From Tenuifilum thalassicum (lineage in GTDB: Bacteria > Bacteroidota > Bacteroidia > Bacteroidales > Tenuifilaceae): a DNA stretch of 64,000 nt. Below the pieces are notes generated by a model that was not told where the DNA came from, did not search any database, and saw only the letters and a program-made list of their open reading frames with translations. Both the position numbers and the translations under genes were made by a program. The stretch spans positions 1,348,581-1,412,580 of the forward strand of contig NZ_CP041345.1 of the NCBI RefSeq assembly GCF_013265555.1, written 5' to 3'. Shown piece by piece: positions 1-8,753 of this stretch; the stretch's first letter is position 1; every line of letters begins with the position of its first letter.

Positions 1-116
1 CTTCCTGGGTCGCCTACTAAAATAATTTTATCCGAAATGTTTTCGGGTTTGAGATGAAGGTGAAAAATGCTTCCATCGGCATTAATAATCAGTTCTGATG
101 ATTCTATTACTCTCAT
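1..116 (-). CDS. Nucleoside phosphorylase (uridine phosphorylase-like), N-terminal fragment
   Basis: Only the first 38 codons lie in the window; the gene runs off the left edge. Translation from the ATG at 116 begins MRVIESSELIINADG and continues through HLHLKPENISDKIILVGDPG. This matches the opening of Bacteroidota nucleoside phosphorylases of the PNP/UDP family, where a Ser/Asn-Ala-Asp-Gly strand is followed by the V-G-D-P-G phosphate-binding loop. Such enzymes cleave nucleosides with phosphate to a free base and ribose 1-phosphate in the cytoplasm. The family is recognised from this short stretch, but base specificity cannot be judged. Confidence 0.7.
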   Translation of the reverse strand, partial: MRVIESSELIINADGSIFHLHLKPENISDKIILVGDPG

Positions 117-244
117 AATCGTACAATTTTATCCTGCAATTATAGCATAATGTTAGTTTAAAACACCAAAATTAGTAAAGTTTTTAATTGTTTTAATAAA
201 AGATATTGATTCAAATGGTAAATTTGCAAAAAAAACAAAAACCG

Positions 245-712
245 ATGATACAACGCATACAAACACTATTCATGTTTTTAACTCTTGTTCTTTTATCGAT
301 TTTAATTTATAATCCGATTGCTACCTATTTTATTGAGCCAAATATGGATAAAATAGTCCTTAACGTGTTTGGTGTGCAGAACTCAAGTGATTTGTCGGTG
401 GAACTATTACAAAATTATTGGTTCTTGTTTGCCTTTATTATTCTTGTAATGCTTATAACCTTTGTCACCATATTTCTTTACAAAAGAAGGGTTCTTCAAA
501 TTCGACTATGTATTGTAACAATTGTTATGCTTGTTGGATTACAGGGGGTTATGTATTACATGGTTACTGCCATTGGTCAAAATTTGCATTCAAAGCCTCA
601 TTATAACTTGGTTTTTATTTTTCCTCTTATTGCTGCTGTGCTAAACTTTTTGGCCATTCGTGGAATTGCTAAGGATGAAGCCCTTATTCGTTCGCTTGAT
701 AGGTTACGTTAG
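245..712 (+). CDS. DUF4293 family four-helix membrane protein
   Basis: This 155-residue protein begins MIQRIQTLFMFLTLVLLS and has four predicted membrane segments (about residues 5-30, 55-80, 85-105 and 122-145), the organisation of the Bacteroidota family DUF4293. Its function is unknown. The ATG at 245 is chosen because family members start with M-I-Q-R-I-Q; an in-frame ATG at 215 and a TTG at 206 would add an atypical lysine-rich leader. The last 29 bases overlap tail-to-tail with the convergent MFS gene. Confidence 0.8.
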   Translation: MIQRIQTLFMFLTLVLLSILIYNPIATYFIEPNMDKIVLNVFGVQNSSDLSVELLQNYWFLFAFIILVMLITFVTIFLYKRRVLQIRLCIVTIVMLVGLQGVMYYMVTAIGQNLHSKPHYNLVFIFPLIAAVLNFLAIRGIAKDEALIRSLDRLR

Positions 713-1883
713 TTTTAGTGAAAATTGCAATATAACCTGCAGCAATAACTGAGCCTATTGCGGAAATCATAAAAACTGTTTTCGAGTCTGATATAAGCCA
801 GATAGTGCCGGCTAGCGAGCTGGCAATAAGAGTTGATATACTTTGTAGGCTGTTGTATAGGCCTAATCCTGTGGCTGTTCTGCCCCTTGGTAAATTATTA
901 GAAAGCCATGCTTTTACAACTCCCTCAGTTGATGCTGCATAGGCAGCGTAGATTCCAAAAAGTATTACAAAATGAATTTTTGCAGTTAGAATAGAAAAGC
1001 CAAGATAAGTTAGAGAGAATGCGATTAGTCCAATGATAATGGTTCCTTTCATGCTCAGCTTATCCGAAAGGTATCCCATGGGATAGGATAGTAGTGCATA
1101 CGAAAAGTTGTAGAAAATATATAAGCCAACAACAAAGCTATCGGAATACCCAGAATCTTTTACTTTGAGTAGCAAGAATGCATCGGAGCTGTTAATCAGT
1201 GTGAAAAGAATTAGCCCAATAACAATATGTTTATAGTTGGTAGATGCTTCTTTCCAGTAATTAAAAAAGGTAAGGAAAGAGAACTTCGGTTTATTTAAAG
1301 TATTAACCGCTTTTTTATTGTGCTTTTCTCTGATTAAGAAAGTTAAAAGTATGGCTGCAAAACCAGGGATGGCAGTAAGAACAAATATGAAGTTGTAGTT
1401 ACCTGGAAAGAATGAAATTAGCGATAGGGTAATAATTGGCCCAATTGCAGCACCAAGTGTATCCATACTTCTATGAAAACCAAAAACTCTGCCTCGTGTT
1501 TTAGGCGTTGATTCATCGCTAAGAAGCGCATCGCGGGCACTTGTTCGAATCCCTTTTCCTAAACGTTCAGTTGTTCTAACTATAAATATCCAGAACGGCC
1601 ATTTGCTAATAGCTAGTGCTGGCTTTGCTAATGCACTTAGTAGGTAGCCTAACCGTATAAAAGGTGTTCTTTTTTCAATTCTATCCGATAGCTCTCCAAA
1701 ATAACCTTTACTAATTCCTGCTGTGGCTTCAGCAATTCCTTCAAGTATCCCAATGAGTAGTACAGAAAAACCAATCGATTTTAGATAAATTGGCATTATA
1801 GGATATAGCATTTCGCTTGCTATATCGGTAAAGAGACTAACAAGTGAAAGAATAATTACTGTTCTTGATAGCTGTTTTCGCAT
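684..1883 (-). CDS. MFS transporter
   Basis: This is a 399-residue major facilitator with about 12 hydrophobic helices. The first helix contains SLFTDIASEMLYPIMPIYL, and the helix 2-3 loop carries G-Y-F-G-E-L-S-D-R, the MFS motif A position. A second motif A-like loop (GYLSDKLSMKG) follows helix 8, as expected from the internal duplication. The ATG at 1883 is preferred over a TTG at 1928, because the extra 15 residues are not membrane-like. The substrate is unknown and no operon partner is visible. The 3' end overlaps the convergent DUF4293 gene. Confidence 0.8.
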   Translation of the reverse strand: MRKQLSRTVIILSLVSLFTDIASEMLYPIMPIYLKSIGFSVLLIGILEGIAEATAGISKGYFGELSDRIEKRTPFIRLGYLLSALAKPALAISKWPFWIFIVRTTERLGKGIRTSARDALLSDESTPKTRGRVFGFHRSMDTLGAAIGPIITLSLISFFPGNYNFIFVLTAIPGFAAILLTFLIREKHNKKAVNTLNKPKFSFLTFFNYWKEASTNYKHIVIGLILFTLINSSDAFLLLKVKDSGYSDSFVVGLYIFYNFSYALLSYPMGYLSDKLSMKGTIIIGLIAFSLTYLGFSILTAKIHFVILFGIYAAYAASTEGVVKAWLSNNLPRGRTATGLGLYNSLQSISTLIASSLAGTIWLISDSKTVFMISAIGSVIAAGYIAIFTKTNVTYQANE

Positions 1884-2023
1884 ATAAAAATTAAACCTTT
1901 TACTGGATATTATATCAAAATGTTTCAAATTAGTGTTAAAATACTAAAATGCACTTTGAATTCGTTAGTAAATGTATAATTTTGAGTTTGAAATTTGTAA
2001 CAAATTACTTAAATTTTAATTCT

Positions 2024-4837
2024 ATGAAGATTAAAAAAGGTTTATTTTCATTAGTAATACTTGCATTTGCAGGTATTAATGCTTTTGGGCAAGCCGGTTT
2101 AAACGCTCCGGTTCCTGTCGATCAAAATGTTCGATATGGAAAATTAGAGAATGGGCTCACATATTACATCAGGAAAAACACCGAGCCTAAACAACGTGCA
2201 GAATTTTATATTGCTCAGAATGTTGGTGCAATTTTAGAGGAAGATAGCCAAAATGGTTTAGCTCACTTTCTTGAGCACATGGCTTTTAATGGAACTAAAA
2301 ACTTCCCTGGTAAGGGAATTATCAACTATTTCGAAACAGTTGGAGTAAAGTTTGGTTATAATATCAACGCTTTTACATCGCTTGATGAGACAGTTTACAA
2401 CCTATCGGATGTTCCAACCATTCGCGAAGGTATTATTGACAGTGCCCTACTAGTTCTTCATGATTGGTCTCATTTCATTTCGCTTCTTCCTGAAGAGATT
2501 GAAGCTGAACGTGGTGTAATTCGTGAAGAATGGCGCACCGGTCGTAATGCTGAACGTAGAATGTATAAAAAGTTAATGCCTGTTATCTATAAGGGCTCAA
2601 AGTATGCCGAAAGAGACGTAATTGGCGACATCAATGTAATTAATAACTTCAAGCATCAAGAACTTGTAGATTATTACAATAAATGGTATCGTCCCGATTT
2701 ACAATCAATAGTTATTGTTGGTGATATTGATGTTGATAAGGTTGAGGCTAAAATTAAGGAGGTGTTTGCTGATATTCCAGCACCAGTTAATCCAACTCCT
2801 CGTCCATACTACGAACTACCCGATAATGACGAACCACTTGTTGGTATAGCTACCGACCCTGAGGCAAGAAATGCCATGATGTACTTGTATTTCAAGCATG
2901 ATGCTACTCCTAAAGATGCCAAGAATATTGGCTACATGAGAAACGACATGGTAAGGGAGCTTATTACTTCAATGATTTCTTCCCGACTAAATGAAATTGT
3001 TCAGAAACCCAATCCTCCCTTTGTATTTGCTGCTTCAGGCTATTTCAACATGGTTAGAACAAAGGACGCAATGGCTTTCTACGCTGCTCTCCGTCCCGAT
3101 AAAATGATCGATGGAATTAAAGGTATTGTTCGTGAGGCTGAACGTGTAAAACGTTTCGGTTTTAATACTTCGGAGCTAGATAGAGCTAAGTCCGACTACT
3201 TGCGTTCACTCGAAAATGAGCTAAAGGAAAAGGATAAGCAAAAAAATCAAAAATTTGTTTGGGAGTGCATTAACCATTTCCTTGAAGGTGAACCAATGCC
3301 TGGTGTCGAATTCGAATACCTATTTGCAAAACAGCTCCTTCCAACTGTTAGTATTGATGAAATTAATGCTGTTGCAAAGCAACTTATAACTGAGAAAAAT
3401 GTTGTGATCTCATTAATGGCACCAGAAAAAGAGGGTGTAGTTGTTCCTACTCAAGAGCAAGTGCTAAATGCTTTAAAAGAAGTTAAAGCAGAAAATATTG
3501 AGGCTTATGTTGATAAAGTTATCACTAAGCCTTTGGTTGAGAAGATTGAAAAACCTGGAAAGGTTAAGAAAGAAAATGCAAATAATGTTTTTGGTACAAC
3601 TGAGTGGGTGCTCTCAAATGGCGTTAAGGTTGTTATCAAACAAACCGACTTTAAAGAGGATCAGGTTATAGTTGAAGCATTTAGTAAGGGTGGTTCTTCA
3701 TTAGCTAATGTTGATGAGGTGCCTTCAGCAAATATGGCAACTGAGATTGTTACCAATTCTGGTGTAAGTGAATTTACCAGCACCGATTTGGAGAAAATGC
3801 TAGCTGGCAAAATGGTAAATATCCGCCCAGTAATTGGAGATGATTATGAAGGTTTTTCTGGTAATGCTTCGCCAAAAGACTTTGAAACAATGCTTCAGCT
3901 TATTTACCTTTACATGACTCAACCTCGTGAAGATAAAGAAAGTTTTGATACATATCTTGGCCGCTTGAAAGCATTCTTAGCAAACGCTTCTTCTGATCCT
4001 CGCATGGCTTTCAGGGATAGTATTACTCTTACTTTAGCAAACCATAACCCAAGGGTAATGCCTTTCAACCTTGAGTTTTTAGATAAAGTAGATTTCGACA
4101 AGTGTATGAAGTTCTACAAAGAGCGCTTTGCCGATGCTTCAGACTTTACTTTCATATTCACTGGTAACATTAGCCCTATTGAGGCGAAACCTTTGATTGA
4201 AAAATATTTGGGTGCATTACCTGCATTGAACAGAAAAGAGGATGCAAAAGATACTGGTGTTCGTCCTCCTAAAGGAAAGGTTAAAAACTATTTCACCAAA
4301 CCTATGCAGACCACAAAGTCATCGGTATTTGTTGGGTATACTGGAGAAATTGAATATAATGTGATGAACGATATTCTTGCCGATTACTTAACCTCTATTT
4401 TACGTACTCGCTACCTCGAAGAAATTCGTGAAAAAGAAGGTGGTACCTATGGTGTAGGTGTTCGCGTTTCGCTACGCAACTTCCCTGTTAACTCGTATGT
4501 TGTACAAATACAGTTTGATACCGATCCTAAGCTTCGTGATAAGCTGATAGGTATTGTTTATTCAGAAATTCAGAAAATAATGAATGAAGGCCCACTAGCC
4601 GATGATTTGAATAAAACTAAGGAGTACATGCTTAAGGAGTATGAGCAAAATAAACGGGAGAACAGCTACTGGGCTAACGTTATTAGAGCTAAATACGAAG
4701 ATGGGTTAGACTTCTATACTAACTATGATGAGATGGTTAAATCAGTTGATGTTAATGCTGTTAAAGAGTTTGCAAAGAAACTGTTTAGCCAAGGTAACAT
4801 TGTAGAAGTTGTTATGACATCTGAAAGCAAAGAGTAG
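2024..4837 (+). CDS. M16 family zinc metallopeptidase (pitrilysin-like), secreted
   Basis: This 937-residue protein has a signal peptide of about 21 residues (MKIKKGLFSLVILAFAGINA) and then two M16 halves. The N-terminal half has the inverted zinc motif HFLEH at residues 81-85, with a downstream acidic helix (EEIEAERGVIREEW) that supplies the third ligand. The C-terminal half (from about residue 530) has the fold but no HxxEH, as is usual for the regulatory half. Such proteins degrade peptides in the periplasm or at the outer membrane. The ATG at 2024 is chosen because it places the signal peptide at the N terminus; the frame is open back to 1949. A strong terminator follows. Confidence 0.92.
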   Translation: MKIKKGLFSLVILAFAGINAFGQAGLNAPVPVDQNVRYGKLENGLTYYIRKNTEPKQRAEFYIAQNVGAILEEDSQNGLAHFLEHMAFNGTKNFPGKGIINYFETVGVKFGYNINAFTSLDETVYNLSDVPTIREGIIDSALLVLHDWSHFISLLPEEIEAERGVIREEWRTGRNAERRMYKKLMPVIYKGSKYAERDVIGDINVINNFKHQELVDYYNKWYRPDLQSIVIVGDIDVDKVEAKIKEVFADIPAPVNPTPRPYYELPDNDEPLVGIATDPEARNAMMYLYFKHDATPKDAKNIGYMRNDMVRELITSMISSRLNEIVQKPNPPFVFAASGYFNMVRTKDAMAFYAALRPDKMIDGIKGIVREAERVKRFGFNTSELDRAKSDYLRSLENELKEKDKQKNQKFVWECINHFLEGEPMPGVEFEYLFAKQLLPTVSIDEINAVAKQLITEKNVVISLMAPEKEGVVVPTQEQVLNALKEVKAENIEAYVDKVITKPLVEKIEKPGKVKKENANNVFGTTEWVLSNGVKVVIKQTDFKEDQVIVEAFSKGGSSLANVDEVPSANMATEIVTNSGVSEFTSTDLEKMLAGKMVNIRPVIGDDYEGFSGNASPKDFETMLQLIYLYMTQPREDKESFDTYLGRLKAFLANASSDPRMAFRDSITLTLANHNPRVMPFNLEFLDKVDFDKCMKFYKERFADASDFTFIFTGNISPIEAKPLIEKYLGALPALNRKEDAKDTGVRPPKGKVKNYFTKPMQTTKSSVFVGYTGEIEYNVMNDILADYLTSILRTRYLEEIREKEGGTYGVGVRVSLRNFPVNSYVVQIQFDTDPKLRDKLIGIVYSEIQKIMNEGPLADDLNKTKEYMLKEYEQNKRENSYWANVIRAKYEDGLDFYTNYDEMVKSVDVNAVKEFAKKLFSQGNIVEVVMTSESKE

Positions 4838-4860
4838 TCTAGCACATAAAAAATAGGCTT

Positions 4861-4891
4861 AAGGGCATGCATTAGCATGCCCTTTGTTTTT
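4861..4891 (+). terminator. Rho-independent terminator after the M16 gene
   Basis: A perfect 10-bp stem (AAGGGCATGC / GCATGCCCTT) with a 4-base loop is followed by a T-rich run, 23 bases after the M16 stop codon. Confidence 0.85.
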
Positions 4892-4968
4892 TGAACATAT
4901 TTTTTTGTATTATTGTAAAGTAATGACTTACGAAATATGTCTATAATTTGAATATATAAAGATTAATT

Positions 4969-6102
4969 ATGAAAAAAATTCGGCTAATTGTACTTTTTAC
5001 TTTGTTTGTTTTTGTGTCGAAAGCACAAACAGATAGTACTTTGCGAATCATCTTTATAGGAGACGTTATGGGACATGGCCCTCAAATTAATTCTGCTAGG
5101 ATAGATTCTAATAGGTACGATTATACCAATGTTTTTTCAGCTTTAGCTCCAATTTTTAAGACAGCCGATTATTCAGTTGCTAATCTTGAGGTTACACTTG
5201 CTGGACCACCTTTTACTGGTTACCCAAGGTTTAGCTCACCCGATGAACTTGCAGATGGGTTAATTCAAGCGGGAGTTAATGTTTTGGTTACAGCAAATAA
5301 CCATTCTGCGGATAGAGGTGCTAATGGAATTCAGCGTACTATTGATGTTTTGAATTCAAAAAACATATTATTTACTGGAACATTTACCGATTCAATAGAT
5401 AAAGCTAGCCGAAACCCGGTAATACTGAAGAAAAACGATATGCAACTCGCTTTATTAAACTACACTTATGGAACTAATGGCATGCCCGTTAAGCCCCCCT
5501 ACATGGTTAACCTAATAGATACTTCAGCAATAGCAACTGATGTTGCAAGAGCCAAAGAGCTAGGTGTTGATGATATTGTGGTTTTTATACATTGGGGTAG
5601 TGAGTATCAAAGATTTCCTAATAAGACCCAAAAAGATTTGGCTAAATGGATGCAAAAGAAAGGTGTTAGGATAATTATTGGTTCTCATCCCCATGTTGTT
5701 CAGCCTATTGTATGGGAAAAGAATAAAGATACTTATAATTTCGTTTTATACTCACTTGGTAATTTTGTTTCTAACCAACGAAAACGCTATCGCGATGGGG
5801 GGATTATCTCATTTCTTGAATTTGCTAAGGATAGTACTTTAAAGTTGGTACAAGCTGGTTATATGCCTGTTTGGGTTGAAAAAAGTTATAGCGGAAAGAA
5901 ATGGAGTTATAGGGTGTTACCCGTTAGCTTATATGACTCATTGAAAGCATCAGGAAGCGAATCAAAAATTAATCCTGCATTTAGTGTTTTTGTATCGGAC
6001 ACAAGAGAGTTCCTTGACTCTAACAATACAAATGTGCAAGAAATTGTTGTAAACCAAAACGAATGGTTATCTAAAAACAAAGCTAAGCCAGTAAATCCCT
6101 AA
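4969..6102 (+). CDS. CapA-family (PGA_cap) metallophosphatase-like protein, secreted
   Basis: This 377-residue protein has a signal peptide ending near V-S-K-A-Q (residue 20). The body matches the CapA/PgsA fold: IIFIGDVMGHGPQ at residues 28-40, SVANLEVTLAG, the asparagine-histidine pair VTANNHSADRG, and the late histidine motif IIIGSHPHVVQP. These positions correspond to metal ligands in the calcineurin-like superfamily. CapA proteins are linked to poly-gamma-glutamate capsule export, but no capBC partner is present, so the real substrate is open. The last 20 bases overlap the convergent tcdA gene. Confidence 0.85.
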   Translation: MKKIRLIVLFTLFVFVSKAQTDSTLRIIFIGDVMGHGPQINSARIDSNRYDYTNVFSALAPIFKTADYSVANLEVTLAGPPFTGYPRFSSPDELADGLIQAGVNVLVTANNHSADRGANGIQRTIDVLNSKNILFTGTFTDSIDKASRNPVILKKNDMQLALLNYTYGTNGMPVKPPYMVNLIDTSAIATDVARAKELGVDDIVVFIHWGSEYQRFPNKTQKDLAKWMQKKGVRIIIGSHPHVVQPIVWEKNKDTYNFVLYSLGNFVSNQRKRYRDGGIISFLEFAKDSTLKLVQAGYMPVWVEKSYSGKKWSYRVLPVSLYDSLKASGSESKINPAFSVFVSDTREFLDSNNTNVQEIVVNQNEWLSKNKAKPVNP

Positions 6103-6799
6103 TTACAACTGAAGCAATCATGCACCCGAACAATGGGGGCATATAGGAGATGGTTCCAATTGTTGTTTTCTTATTGGGTTCTCCTTCACATGGTTTCATG
6201 GCATGCTCTGGTACTTTCTCGGCAGAGTAAACAACTTTAAAACCTTCTCTTATACCTAAACGATGTAAGCGTTTTCTTAAGATTCTTGCTAATGGGCACC
6301 CATACGATTCGGATATGTCGGAAATTTTTACTTGGGTAGGATCTAGCTTTCCGCCACTCCCCATTGAGCTAACCACTTTGTGCCCAAATTTAATAGCATC
6401 GTGAATTAAGAATACTTTTGGCGATAGGGTGTCAATGGCATCTACCACATAATCGAAATTATTAGATAGAAGCTGTGTGAGCCGTTCATCTCTTAGATAT
6501 TCTTGAATAATCGTTAGCTCAATATTTGGATTGATATCTTTTAACCTTTTTCCTAGTGTTTCAGCCTTAGGCTTTCCAATTGTGCTATGAAGCGCTGGGA
6601 GTTGTCGGTTAATATTTGATGGTTGGATAATATCACCATCTGCTATGGTAATCTTACCAACACCTGCCCTACAAATTTGCTCAGCTGCGTATGCCCCAAC
6701 ACCACCTAGCCCAATAACTAAAACATGTTTGTTGCTAAGTTTTTTTACTGATTCTTGTCCAAGAAGTAGTTCTGTTCGTTCAAGCCAATTGTTAGCCAT
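6083..6799 (-). CDS. tcdA: tRNA threonylcarbamoyladenosine dehydratase (TcdA/CsdL-type E1-like enzyme)
   Basis: This 238-residue ThiF/E1-like protein has the nucleotide-binding loop VIGLGGVGAYAAEQICRAG, ADGD followed by I-N-R-Q, and the SMGSGGKLDPTQVKISDISE block that is diagnostic of TcdA. TcdA uses ATP to cyclise t6A37 in tRNA to ct6A. It is 238 residues against about 268 in E. coli. The ATG at 6799 (MANNWLERTELLLG) fits the family start; a TTG at 6835 would add 12 unrelated residues. It is the last gene of an acyP-tatD-tcdA run on the minus strand. Confidence 0.88.
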   Translation of the reverse strand: MANNWLERTELLLGQESVKKLSNKHVLVIGLGGVGAYAAEQICRAGVGKITIADGDIIQPSNINRQLPALHSTIGKPKAETLGKRLKDINPNIELTIIQEYLRDERLTQLLSNNFDYVVDAIDTLSPKVFLIHDAIKFGHKVVSSMGSGGKLDPTQVKISDISESYGCPLARILRKRLHRLGIREGFKVVYSAEKVPEHAMKPCEGEPNKKTTIGTISYMPPLFGCMIASVVIRDLLA

Positions 6800-6838
6800 A
6801 TTTGTTGTTTTATGGCCAGCAAAGGTCGCATTCAAAAA

Positions 6839-7525
6839 TCAAATTGGCAATAGCTGTAACTTTAAAGTTTCTTTAAAGAAGCTTTTTAAATTTGAATTGG
6901 TTTCAGAAACTAGCTGTTCAAATGTAGTATCCAAGAAATCTGCAGCTGCATCGTAAACCTCGTAAATTGGGATGTTTTTGTCATCGGTTTCAAAAAAACG
7001 CTTATCTGGCGGAGTAATAGTTAACGCCTCGGCTAGCTCTGGCGTAGCATCTATTAATGATGTTCCAAACGACAAGTAAAAATTTTCGTTAATAAGTTCT
7101 TTAGCTATTTCTGGTTTAGACCTAAAACCATGTATAGCTTTTGTTAGGTTCTTGTATTTAGGTTTCTTGAAAATCGATATTATTTCGCTCCAGCATCTTA
7201 CGCAGTGTAACACAACAGGTAGATTTGCCTCAACCGCTATATCAAGTTGTTTTATAAGCAGTTCAATTTGTTTGTCTAAAGATGCACCTTTTAATCGATC
7301 GAGCCCAATCTCACCAATTCCAATTACATTTGGATGGTTTAGATGTTCTTTTAATAGGTTAAGACTTTGTATCGCATTAGCATTATCTGAACTCCAAGGG
7401 TGGATTCCTAAGGTATAAAAACTATTACCATTAGGGTTGAAGTGTGCATTATAATCTACGGATTCAATACAAATTGAATTTGTCTTGCACTGATAGTTAT
7501 GTGTATGAAAGTTTATTAGTTTCAT
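6839..7525 (-). CDS. TatD family metal-dependent hydrolase
   Basis: This 228-residue TIM-barrel amidohydrolase starts with the metal motif FHTHN (residues 5-9). It also has a G-I-H-P-W strand, the glutamate ligand in GIGEIGLD, LPVVLHCVR and the histidine strand AIHGFR. Bacteroidota TatD proteins are short like this one. The family includes 3'-5' DNases and D-aminoacyl hydrolases; the substrate is not predictable here. The gene sits 12 bp after acyP and 39 bp before tcdA, so co-transcription is likely. Confidence 0.85.
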   Translation of the reverse strand: MKLINFHTHNYQCKTNSICIESVDYNAHFNPNGNSFYTLGIHPWSSDNANAIQSLNLLKEHLNHPNVIGIGEIGLDRLKGASLDKQIELLIKQLDIAVEANLPVVLHCVRCWSEIISIFKKPKYKNLTKAIHGFRSKPEIAKELINENFYLSFGTSLIDATPELAEALTITPPDKRFFETDDKNIPIYEVYDAAADFLDTTFEQLVSETNSNLKSFFKETLKLQLLPI

Positions 7526-7537
7526 GTTTGATTTTAT

Positions 7538-7807
7538 CTAACTAATGATAGCAAAAAGGGAGCTATGTGCATTAGGAGAATCTTCAACTATTACCTCCTT
7601 TACTATAGAGCTAATTGGACCACTCCAGCAATGTTTAACTAAAGTATCAATTTGCTCAGGAGTTCCTGTTGCTTCTATGTAAACATCACCATTCGTTAAA
7701 TTTTTTACAAATCCTTTAACTCCAAGTTCTTTAGCATGCCGAAGTATAAAAAATCTGTATCCAACACCCTGGACTCTACCTTTAACTGTAATGGCTACGC
7801 TTTTCAT
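7538..7807 (-). CDS. acyP: Acylphosphatase
   Basis: This 89-residue protein has the acylphosphatase signature VKGRVQGVGYRFF, with the phosphate-binding loop and catalytic Arg in G-V-G-Y-R, followed by VKNLTNGDVYIEATG with the catalytic Asn. The length is typical (about 90). The enzyme hydrolyses acyl phosphates such as 1,3-bisphosphoglycerate or acetyl phosphate in the cytoplasm. It is first in the acyP-tatD-tcdA run and divergent from the DUF456 gene, with 48 bp between the starts. Confidence 0.92.
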   Translation of the reverse strand: MKSVAITVKGRVQGVGYRFFILRHAKELGVKGFVKNLTNGDVYIEATGTPEQIDTLVKHCWSGPISSIVKEVIVEDSPNAHSSLFAIIS

Positions 7808-7855
7808 TTTTTTTGATATATTTAGCCAAATTTATTAATTTTAAATTAATTAGGT

Positions 7856-8356
7856 ATGTTTTTGGATTATGTTTTGATTGTTTTTGCGATTATTTTGTTT
7901 CTTCTTGGTTTTGCAGGTTGCGTTTTGCCGATAATTCCAGGTCCTCCGATTGCATGGCTAAGCATGCTTTTGTTAAAGTTTACCTCTTTTTCTGAAATCT
8001 CTTGGAATTTAATAATTGTTTTGGCGCTAGTTACAATTGTCGTTACAGTTCTAGATTACATTTTTCCTGCATGGATAACTAAAAAGATGGGTGGAAGTAG
8101 CTGGGGAGTTTGGGGTACTGTTATCGGAATAGTATTTGGGTTAATATTTTTGGGACCAATAGGGGTAATTCTCGGGCCATTTTTAGGTGCTTTTGTTGGG
8201 GAGATTATAGGAAATAAGCAAAATAAAAATCTAAACAATAATCCTTGGCGTTCTGCTTTGGGGTCATTGTTAGGTTTTACCCTTGGGACAGGAATAAAAC
8301 TTTTCTCTGTTGGGGTTATGCTCTACTTCTTTATTAAAGATTTGTGGCCGAATTAA
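7856..8356 (+). CDS. DUF456 domain membrane protein
   Basis: This 166-residue, strongly hydrophobic protein matches DUF456: an N-terminal helix pair containing CVLPIIPGPPIAWLSML, then the glycine-rich WGTVIGIVFGLIFLGPIG and GPFLGAFVGEIIG segments, and a last helix near residues 140-162. The glycine-zipper-like pattern is a family hallmark. Its function is unknown. The stop overlaps the end of the convergent RRM gene by 4 bp. Confidence 0.85.
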   Translation: MFLDYVLIVFAIILFLLGFAGCVLPIIPGPPIAWLSMLLLKFTSFSEISWNLIIVLALVTIVVTVLDYIFPAWITKKMGGSSWGVWGTVIGIVFGLIFLGPIGVILGPFLGAFVGEIIGNKQNKNLNNNPWRSALGSLLGFTLGTGIKLFSVGVMLYFFIKDLWPN

Positions 8357-8646
8357 GCCTCAGGGTTTTGTTGTTCTGTGTCTTTTGGAGTTTCCGTTTG
8401 TGTGTTTTTTCGGAAGGCATTATTTACCTTAATGTTTCTTCCTTTAACTTGGGTATTATTGAGCTCCTGAATGGCTTTAAGTGCCGATTCGTCATTATCA
8501 AACTCAACAAAACCATAACCCTTAGATTTTCCTGTTGCCTTATCAATTATCACTTTTGATGAAACAACATTTCCAAAAGGCATGCAGAGTTCTTTTAGTT
8601 CTTCTGCTGTCATTGAATAAGCAATGTTTCCAATATAAATCATCAT
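8353..8646 (-). CDS. RRM-domain RNA-binding protein
   Basis: This 97-residue protein consists of one RNA recognition motif. RNP2 is IYIGNI (residues 3-8) and RNP1 is KGYGFVEF, each with the aromatic residues that stack on RNA bases. A polar tail of about 20 residues (NTQTETPKDTEQQNPEA) follows and is probably disordered. Such single-RRM proteins are common in Bacteroidota and cyanobacteria and are thought to bind AU-rich single-stranded RNA. The second codon is also ATG, so the start may be 8643. Confidence 0.9.
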   Translation of the reverse strand: MMIYIGNIAYSMTAEELKELCMPFGNVVSSKVIIDKATGKSKGYGFVEFDNDESALKAIQELNNTQVKGRNIKVNNAFRKNTQTETPKDTEQQNPEA

Positions 8647-8701
8647 AATGGCATAAAGTTTTAAAATCCAAATAAATATAAGGGTTCAAACTTATAAATG
8701 C

Positions 8702-8735
8702 AAAAAAAAAGCAGCTTTTTTAAAAGCTGCTTTTC
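8702..8735 (-). terminator. Terminator of the arcC-argF operon
   Basis: The arms AAAAGCAGCTTTT and AAAAGCTGCTTTT form a hairpin directly after the argF stop. Read on the minus strand it is followed by a run of T, so it terminates argF transcription. Confidence 0.85.
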
Positions 8736-8753
8736 AATAATTTATAGTTTAGT

